DNA from: Rhodobiaceae bacterium UBA6963
GTDB lineage: Bacteria; Pseudomonadota; Alphaproteobacteria; RS24
Assembly (NCBI GenBank): GCA_002450335.1
Contig: DJZB01000018.1
Span: forward strand, 23,582-52,849
Length of the DNA: 29,268 nucleotides
Direction: 5' to 3'
Part shown: piece by piece, positions 24,713 to 29,268 of the stretch
How positions within the stretch are numbered: position 1 is the stretch's first letter
Layout: each line of letters opens with the position of its first letter
The notes under the pieces: generated by a model
Seen by the model: only the letters and a program-made list of their open reading frames with translations
Told to the model about the DNA's origin: nothing
The model's database searches: none
Translations under genes and position numbers: made by a program

Positions 24713-25144
24713 TCAAAGTAAGGCTTCAATTTTAGATTTTACTTCAAGTGGATTATCTATTCCCTTGAAACTGACTGCACTTATACCAGTTCCGGTTATT
24801 TTAACATCTCCATAACCTAACAACCGACCAAGCACGCCCTGTTTAATTTCAATAGTCTCTACTTTTTTTAAGAGTTGCTCTTCTGTATTGCGTGCAATGA
24901 TGCCTTTTTTAAAAATTACTCTTTTTGATGTCACTGCGTGCTCAGTGTTTTTGATACTTAAGTGATAAATTAACGAGGGGCACATAATTAATAATGATAA
25001 GACATTCAAGAATGGCCAAAAGTTAAGTGATACAATAAGCATTAGTAAATGAAAAAGAGTAATGTTTATGTTTATGACCCAATGGAAACGGAACATATGT
25101 TCTATAGTTTCACCAGTCCCAAGGCTATCTTCGACATAACTCAT
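24713..25144 (-). CDS. membrane-anchored bacterial PH-domain protein
   Basis: This is a 143-residue protein with two adjacent hydrophobic segments (about 24-44 and 45-62) followed by a bacterial PH-like domain of the YdbS/bPH2 type. Diagnostic features are TSKRVIFKKGI, then a KVETIEIKQGVLGRLLGYGDV segment and the GTG-x-S strand. The function of these proteins is not settled. GGGGAG precedes ATG 25142-25144. The gene and its flanks are visibly more AT-rich than their neighbours and lie on the 3' side of tRNA-Leu, so recent acquisition is possible. Confidence 0.75.
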   Translation of the reverse strand: MSYVEDSLGTGETIEHMFRFHWVININITLFHLLMLIVSLNFWPFLNVLSLLIMCPSLIYHLSIKNTEHAVTSKRVIFKKGIIARNTEEQLLKKVETIEIKQGVLGRLLGYGDVKITGTGISAVSFKGIDNPLEVKSKIEALL

Positions 25145-25230
25145 AATTGACTCCCCTAAGAAACTATAAGGGTATATGTTTATTTAAACCATTAAATATT
25201 AATAAATATATCAATATTCCAATGAAGCCG

Positions 25231-25245
25231 AGCGACCGCGTCGCT
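25231..25245 (-). other. hairpin downstream of tRNA-Leu
   Basis: AGCGAC (25231-25236) and GTCGCT (25240-25245) form a perfect 6-bp stem with a 3-base loop. It lies about 70 bases beyond the tRNA-Leu 3' end, and there is no T-run after it on the minus strand. It may be a processing or termination structure. It also marks the boundary where the sequence changes from GC-rich (toward the tRNA) to very AT-rich (toward the PH-domain gene). Confidence 0.35.
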
Positions 25246-25259
25246 TGCTGAAGGCGCGC

Positions 25260-25286
25260 CCGTGTGTTCCGTGTGCCCCGTGTGTG
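25260..25286. repeat. 9-bp tandem repeat beside tRNA-Leu
   Basis: Three head-to-tail 9-bp units begin CCGTGTG (25260-25268, 25269-25277, 25278-25286), followed by a degenerate CCGTATCGG. They lie between the 3' end of tRNA-Leu and the AT-rich PH-domain segment. Confidence 0.6.
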
Positions 25287-25314
25287 CCGTATCGGCGATC
25301 GGGTGCTTATACCG

Positions 25315-25401
25315 TGGTGCCCAGGAGAAGACTCGAACTTCCACGCCCATAAGGGCACTAGCACCTGAAGCTAGCGCGTCTACCAATTCCGCCACCTGGG
25401 C
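25315..25401 (-). tRNA. tRNA-Leu (anticodon CAG)
   Basis: This is an 87-base tRNA with the long variable arm expected of tRNA-Leu and an encoded CCA end. On the minus strand the acceptor stem GCCCAGG pairs with CCTGGGC. The anticodon stem CTAGC/GCTAG surrounds the loop TTCAGGT, giving anticodon CAG, which reads CUG codons. The D-arm GGCGGAATTGGTAGACGC is typical for leucine. Confidence 0.96.
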
Positions 25402-25427
25402 AATAACAGGGGCAAATACAGAGGTTT

Positions 25428-25456
25428 TGATTAAGCCGCAGGATAAGACTTGTCAA
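25428..25456 (-). promoter_or_regulatory. candidate promoter of tRNA-Leu
   Basis: On the minus strand a perfect TTGACA (25451-25456) is followed after 17 bp by TAATCA (25428-25433). The predicted transcript start is about 20 bases before the mature tRNA 5' end. Confidence 0.5.
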
Positions 25457-25576
25457 TCGGTTTTCCCTTTTGCCAACTGCGTTAGATTTCAACAGCCTGC
25501 GACAACTCTTTTCTCGACCTGACCCATCAATTCGGATAATAAAGTCTTGCTGGTTTTCGTATCAAACGAGGTTTTT

Positions 25577-26518
25577 ATGTCCCGGACAGTCAGTTCCGCT
25601 TCACAGGTTGTCACCGTTTTTGGTGGTTCCGGTTTTCTAGGTCGCCATATTGTGCGTGCTTTGGTTAAGCGCGGTTGGCGCGTGCGTGTTGCCGTTCGCC
25701 GTCCCAATGAAGCGCTGTTCCTCAAAACGGCCGGTGCTGTCGGTCAGGTGGCAATTATGCAGGCCAATATCCGCGACGAGGCCAGCGTTCGCAAAGCCGT
25801 TAAAGGCGTGGATGCGGTCATTAATCTTGTCGGCATACTTTATGAAAGCGGTAAGCAAAAATTTTCTGCCGTTCAAGCTGAAGGCGCGCGCACAGTTGCA
25901 CAAGCCGCTGCTGCCGAAGGTGTACAAAAATTTGTCCAGCTTTCTGCCATTGGTGCGTCGTCTGAAAGCGAAGCGGCCTATGCCCAAAGCAAAGCCGCCG
26001 GCGAAGCGGCGGTACTTGAAGCTATCCCGCAAGCTGTTATTTTACGCCCGTCTATTGTCATCGGTCCTGAAGATGATTTCTTTAACCGATTTGCCAAAAT
26101 GGCGACATTGGCACCGGCCTTGCCTTTGGTAGGTGGTGGAGAAACGCTTTACCAGCCTGTTGCTGTTCAGGATGTTGCGCAGGCTACTTGCGAGACATTG
26201 GAAGACCCTGACTGTGGCGGTAAAATATATGAGTTGGGCGGCCCTGATATTTTCAGTTTTAAAAATCTGATGGAAATTATGCTGCGCCACACGGGACAAA
26301 AAAGAATTTTGGCACCTTTACCATTTTTTGCGGCAAATCTCATCAGCCGTTTCACGCAATTTCTTCCGAACCCGCCCTTAACACCTGATCAGGTGATTAT
26401 GCTTCGCTCTGATAATATTGCGGATGAAAACTTGCCCGGTCTTGGCGATTTGGGGATTGCGCCGACGCCAATCGAGTCGGTTTTGCCGCATTATCTCTCT
26501 CGCTTTAAAGGCCGCTAG
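25577..26518 (+). CDS. NDUFA9-like NAD(P)-binding protein (complex I-associated SDR family)
   Basis: This is a 313-residue atypical extended short-chain dehydrogenase. The Rossmann dinucleotide loop GGSGFLGRHI is at about 16-25. The family motifs VNLVGILYE and QLSAIGA follow, but the catalytic Tyr-x-x-x-Lys is altered to YAQSKAAGE as in NDUFA9-type proteins. Relatives in mitochondria are accessory subunits of respiratory complex I; alphaproteobacteria carry stand-alone versions. I chose ATG 25577 because GAGG lies six bases upstream; the frame is open ten codons further. It converges with uppP, one base apart. Confidence 0.88.
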   Translation: MSRTVSSASQVVTVFGGSGFLGRHIVRALVKRGWRVRVAVRRPNEALFLKTAGAVGQVAIMQANIRDEASVRKAVKGVDAVINLVGILYESGKQKFSAVQAEGARTVAQAAAAEGVQKFVQLSAIGASSESEAAYAQSKAAGEAAVLEAIPQAVILRPSIVIGPEDDFFNRFAKMATLAPALPLVGGGETLYQPVAVQDVAQATCETLEDPDCGGKIYELGGPDIFSFKNLMEIMLRHTGQKRILAPLPFFAANLISRFTQFLPNPPLTPDQVIMLRSDNIADENLPGLGDLGIAPTPIESVLPHYLSRFKGR

Positions 26519-26519
26519 C

Positions 26520-27326
26520 TCACAATATATAAAGCAAAGATGCGCCGAGAACCAATCGGTACAGCACAAAAGGCAAAAGAGAGAGCTTTGTCGTCATTTT
26601 CATAAATACATGAATGCTTGCCAAAGCTGTGATCGCAGCAAGAGCGGCGGCTAGAACCGCATTCCCCAGTAAAGTCATATCCCCTGCAGCGAGCAAATCC
26701 ATAAAGCCCAGACCCGCAAATATGATTATGACGGGTATAGACAGCAACATTGAAAATCTCGCTGCATCAGGCCGGTTACACCCCAATGCCCGCGCCGCTG
26801 TTATGGTCACGCCGGCGCGACTGGCGCCAGGGATAAGCGCAAAGATCTGCGCACATCCAATAATCACGGCGCCTCGCCACCCTGTCGCTTGGACTGTGGT
26901 ATTGGAGGGCCTGAAATGATCCGCGAGAAATAGCGGAAGCGCAAAAATAATCGTCGCCCATGCAACAACTTTCGGGTCTCTCAAAAGATCTATCCAGCCG
27001 GTTAGAACCAAGAGCGCGCCGAAAGGAAGTATTGGAAGTGTTGCGATGATAATTTGGAGGGCTGCAGATTTTTGTTGAGAGGCATCATTGGAATTATGAG
27101 TCCTCAGAATTTCCAATCCGCCGCCCATCAAACGCATAACATCATGACGGAAATAAATTATGACTGCGAGCAGTGTACCCGCATGAACGGCGACATCGAT
27201 GATAATACCTTGGTCAGGTAGATCAGTCAGGCCGTGTAACAGATTCAGATGACCTGAAGAACTGACAGGTAAAAATTCAGTAATACCCTGTATGATGGCG
27301 AGTAAGAAAATTTGGGTGATTGACAT
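26520..27326 (-). CDS. uppP: undecaprenyl-diphosphatase UppP (BacA family)
   Basis: This is a 268-residue polytopic membrane protein that dephosphorylates undecaprenyl diphosphate to recycle the lipid carrier for wall and LPS synthesis; overexpression of relatives gives bacitracin resistance. Motif 1 is QGITEFLPVSSSGH (Gln13-His27, with Glu17) and motif 2 is PGASRAG, where the usual PGxSRSG has Ala for the second Ser. Several hydrophobic helices follow. ATG 27324-27326 is the first start in frame. It diverges from the GST-like gene across a 142-bp gap. Confidence 0.95.
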   Translation of the reverse strand: MSITQIFLLAIIQGITEFLPVSSSGHLNLLHGLTDLPDQGIIIDVAVHAGTLLAVIIYFRHDVMRLMGGGLEILRTHNSNDASQQKSAALQIIIATLPILPFGALLVLTGWIDLLRDPKVVAWATIIFALPLFLADHFRPSNTTVQATGWRGAVIIGCAQIFALIPGASRAGVTITAARALGCNRPDAARFSMLLSIPVIIIFAGLGFMDLLAAGDMTLLGNAVLAAALAAITALASIHVFMKMTTKLSLLPFVLYRLVLGASLLYIL

Positions 27327-27388
27327 CCGGCTAATTTAACCGCCTTATTGTGTTTCTTGTAAGTGCGGGACGGGTTGTCCCCCTCAAA

Positions 27389-27418
27389 CCTGACATATTG
27401 AAACCTAATATATTGAAA
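27389..27418. repeat. 15-bp tandem repeat overlapping the GST-gene promoter
   Basis: CCTGACATATTGAAA (27389-27403) and CCTAATATATTGAAA (27404-27418) are adjacent and match at 13 of 15 positions. Each ends in TTGAAA. The second TTGAAA is the likely -35 box of the GST-like gene. Confidence 0.6.
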
Positions 27419-27440
27419 TTCATATTTTAATACATACAAT
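27413..27440 (+). promoter_or_regulatory. candidate sigma-70 promoter of the GST-like gene
   Basis: TTGAAA (27413-27418) and TACAAT (27435-27440, five of six consensus bases) are 16 bp apart. The transcript would start near 27447, about 22 bases before ATG 27469. Confidence 0.55.
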
Positions 27441-27468
27441 AGTTTAACTTGTTTGGCTGGTGAAGTTA

Positions 27469-28146
27469 ATGGCGACCCTTTTTCACAATCCTCTTTGTCC
27501 TTTTTCTCGAAAAATCCGTTTAATCATGGGTGAGAAGAAATTTGCTGCCGATATGGTCGAGGAGAGACCATGGGAGCGGCGTCTTGATTTCTTGATGCTT
27601 AACCCCTCCGGCGAGGTGCCTGTTCTTGAAGGCGAGGTTGGGACGATTGCCGGACATTATGCAATTTCAGAATGGCTTGAAGAAAAAGGCGGTGCGGCCA
27701 AACTTTTCCCTGATAGCGGTTTGGGGCGGGCAGAAGTCCGTCGGTTAATTTCTTGGTTTGACGACAAGTTCCATAAGGAAGTGGGTAGCCTAATTATTCA
27801 TGAAAAAATTGACCGCCGCTTCATGAATCATGAACAAGGCGGCGGTACGCCCGATATGGAGAATGTCAGAATTGGTCTTCATAATCTTAAAATTCACCTT
27901 GAATATATTTGTTATCTTCTGTCGCAACGTGACTGGCTCGCCGGGCAGGAGCTTAGTCTTGCTGATATTACGGCGGCGGCACATTTATCCTGTCTTGATT
28001 ATACGGGCGATGTTGCATGGCGCGAATGGCCTGACGCTCGCGAATGGTATGCCAAGTTGAAGTCACGCCCAAGCTTCCGCAGCCTGTTGTCCGATCACCT
28101 TGCCGGCCTTCGCCCTGCAAGCCATTATACCGATCTTGACTTCTAA
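27469..28146 (+). CDS. glutathione S-transferase family protein
   Basis: This is a 225-residue GST-fold protein. The N-terminal thioredoxin-like domain has NPLCPFSRKIR with a potential catalytic Cys10 and Ser13, and the cis-Pro/ESxA-type glutathione site appears as GEVPVLEG followed by AISEWLEE. The C-terminal all-helical domain includes WLAGQELSLADITAAAHL, a standard GST feature. Substrate is unknown. ATG 27469 is preferred over GTG 27460 because it matches the usual family start. The next gene, queG, begins inside its last codons. Confidence 0.88.
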   Translation: MATLFHNPLCPFSRKIRLIMGEKKFAADMVEERPWERRLDFLMLNPSGEVPVLEGEVGTIAGHYAISEWLEEKGGAAKLFPDSGLGRAEVRRLISWFDDKFHKEVGSLIIHEKIDRRFMNHEQGGGTPDMENVRIGLHNLKIHLEYICYLLSQRDWLAGQELSLADITAAAHLSCLDYTGDVAWREWPDAREWYAKLKSRPSFRSLLSDHLAGLRPASHYTDLDF

Positions 28147-29268
28147 TCTTGAAAACCACCAGCATGATGATGCTCCTGAAGACCTGAAGAGTCTTTTCAG
28201 AGATATTGCACATGCCGAAGGATTTGATGCTGTTGGCTTTGTTAGCCCTGATGCGCTTCCCGAGGCTGCGTCACGTCTGAGTGAATTTATCAGCGCGGGA
28301 AGGCATGGCGATATGGACTGGATGGAGACGCATCAAACGAGGCGGGAAGCGCCACTTAATCTCTGGTCAGAGGTCAAAACAGTCATCATGCTTGGTATGA
28401 ATTATGGCCCTGACACAAACCCGTTGGATGCGTTGGAGGTCAAAGACAAGGGTGTCATTTCCGTCTATGCGCGGGGGCATGATTATCATGATATTATCAA
28501 GAAGAAATTGAAAAAGCTGGCGCGGCGGCTCGTTGAGGAAACCGGTGGTGCGGTCAAAGTATTTGTTGATACCGCGCCAATTATGGAAAAGCCGCTTGCC
28601 GAAGCTGCGGGCCTGGGTTGGCAGGGCAAGCATACAAATCTTGTTTCTCGTTCTTACGGGTCTTGGCTTTTTCTTGGAAGTATTTTCACCACCTCAGATT
28701 TGCCTAAAGATGCGCCTGAGATTGATCATTGCGGCAGTTGTTCGTCATGTCTCGACATTTGCCCGACTGAAGCCTTTCCTGAACCCTATAAGCTTGATGC
28801 GCGGCGGTGTATTTCATATCTGACAATTGAAGCGAAGTCTCAAGTCCCACTCGAGTTTCGTTCTAAAATGGGCAACCATATTTATGGCTGTGATGATTGT
28901 CTGGCTGTTTGCCCTTGGAATAAATATGCTGCCATCAGTCGCGAAGCTAAATTGCAAGCGCGCGCAGAGCTTATCGCGCCTGACCTGTTAGAACTTGTGT
29001 CTCTTGATGATACAAATTTTCGCGCTTTGTTTCGGGCCTCGCCCGTCAAACGAACAGGACGGGACCGATTTGTTCGTAACGTCCTGATAGCTATTGGTAA
29101 TGCTGCAGGGTCAATCAATGCGCGGCAGAGATTAAAATTTCTTACAGCGATTGAAAACCGTTTGGCGGATACAGCACCGCTTGTGCGCGGCATGGCAGTT
29201 TGGGCGCTTGGTCAATATCTCTCTGCCGAAGAAATGAAATCCCGCGCTACAGAAAAATTATCTGAGGC
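28136..29268 (+). CDS. queG: epoxyqueuosine reductase QueG, 3' truncated by the window
   Basis: QueG is a cobalamin- and iron-sulfur-dependent enzyme that reduces epoxyqueuosine to queuosine in the tRNA wobble position. The open frame (377 codons visible) runs off the window end with no stop. Two ferredoxin-type cysteine clusters are clear: CGSCSSCLDICPT (Cys199, 202, 205, 209) and CDDCLAVCPW (Cys252, 255, 259). The N-terminal GFDAVGFV and the segment with GLGWQGKHTNLV are family features, and a HEAT-like helical tail begins near residue 340. The only plausible start is TTG 28136, which overlaps the GST-like gene by 11 bp. Confidence 0.93.
   Translation, partial: MTSNLENHQHDDAPEDLKSLFRDIAHAEGFDAVGFVSPDALPEAASRLSEFISAGRHGDMDWMETHQTRREAPLNLWSEVKTVIMLGMNYGPDTNPLDALEVKDKGVISVYARGHDYHDIIKKKLKKLARRLVEETGGAVKVFVDTAPIMEKPLAEAAGLGWQGKHTNLVSRSYGSWLFLGSIFTTSDLPKDAPEIDHCGSCSSCLDICPTEAFPEPYKLDARRCISYLTIEAKSQVPLEFRSKMGNHIYGCDDCLAVCPWNKYAAISREAKLQARAELIAPDLLELVSLDDTNFRALFRASPVKRTGRDRFVRNVLIAIGNAAGSINARQRLKFLTAIENRLADTAPLVRGMAVWALGQYLSAEEMKSRATEKLSE

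Noticed and set aside
25164..25395. Two minus-strand frames crossing the tRNA-Leu gene
   Set aside because: They read through the tRNA and the 9-bp repeat; the sequence is explained by the tRNA.

Overview
The window is an ordinary, densely packed stretch of bacterial chromosome, most likely from an alphaproteobacterium of intermediate G+C. The evidence for this is gene content and order. AddB and AddA are of the alphaproteobacterial type, there is a FYDLN-family zinc-ribbon/acidic protein, the order ihfB-lapA-pyrF-trpF-trpB-trpA-accD-folC is conserved, and there is a stand-alone NDUFA9-like protein. The genus cannot be named from this sequence. A marine SAR116-like lineage would fit the base composition and the lack of rpoN beside lptB, but that is a guess.

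Layout. (1) 1-9000, plus strand: amgK-murU (recycling of cell-wall MurNAc), addB-addA (double-strand-break repair) and trxA. (2) 8997-19426, minus strand: aroA-cmk-rpsA, then a hairpin and a new promoter, then ihfB-lapA-pyrF-trpF-trpB-trpA-accD-folC. This block joins aromatic and tryptophan synthesis, pyrimidine and fatty-acid precursors, folate, nucleoid structure and ribosomal protein S1. (3) 19545-20681: the FYDLN protein gene, tRNA-Ala(GGC), and a small accessory-looking pair (an XRE regulator and a divergent one-helix membrane protein). (4) 20678-24524, minus strand: rnd-lptC-lptA-lptB-hpf-ptsN, for lipopolysaccharide transport, ribosome hibernation and the nitrogen PTS, with rpoN missing from its usual place. 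(5) 24525-25314: an AT-rich segment with a membrane PH-domain gene, next to tRNA-Leu(CAG). (6) 25577-29268: an NDUFA9-like gene, uppP, a glutathione-S-transferase-like gene and queG, which runs off the window.

Nearly all coding sequence is recognisable housekeeping. I found no CRISPR array, insertion sequence, prophage or defence island. The unexplained signal lies between genes. (a) Heptamers of the form (C/G)CTGATA cluster upstream of rnd and of lptB, with the same 15-bp spacing in both places. (b) A 22-bp tandem duplication in front of trpB folds into two GAAA-capped hairpins. (c) The XRE regulator shares a 77-bp control region with the small membrane protein, and a perfect 7-bp inverted repeat sits in it. 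(d) Two mutually exclusive hairpins precede rpsA. (e) The conserved N-terminus of FolC is encoded upstream of any ATG, GTG or TTG. (f) A 15-bp tandem repeat overlaps the -35 box of the GST-like gene. All of these were read by eye and would need comparative or expression data to confirm.
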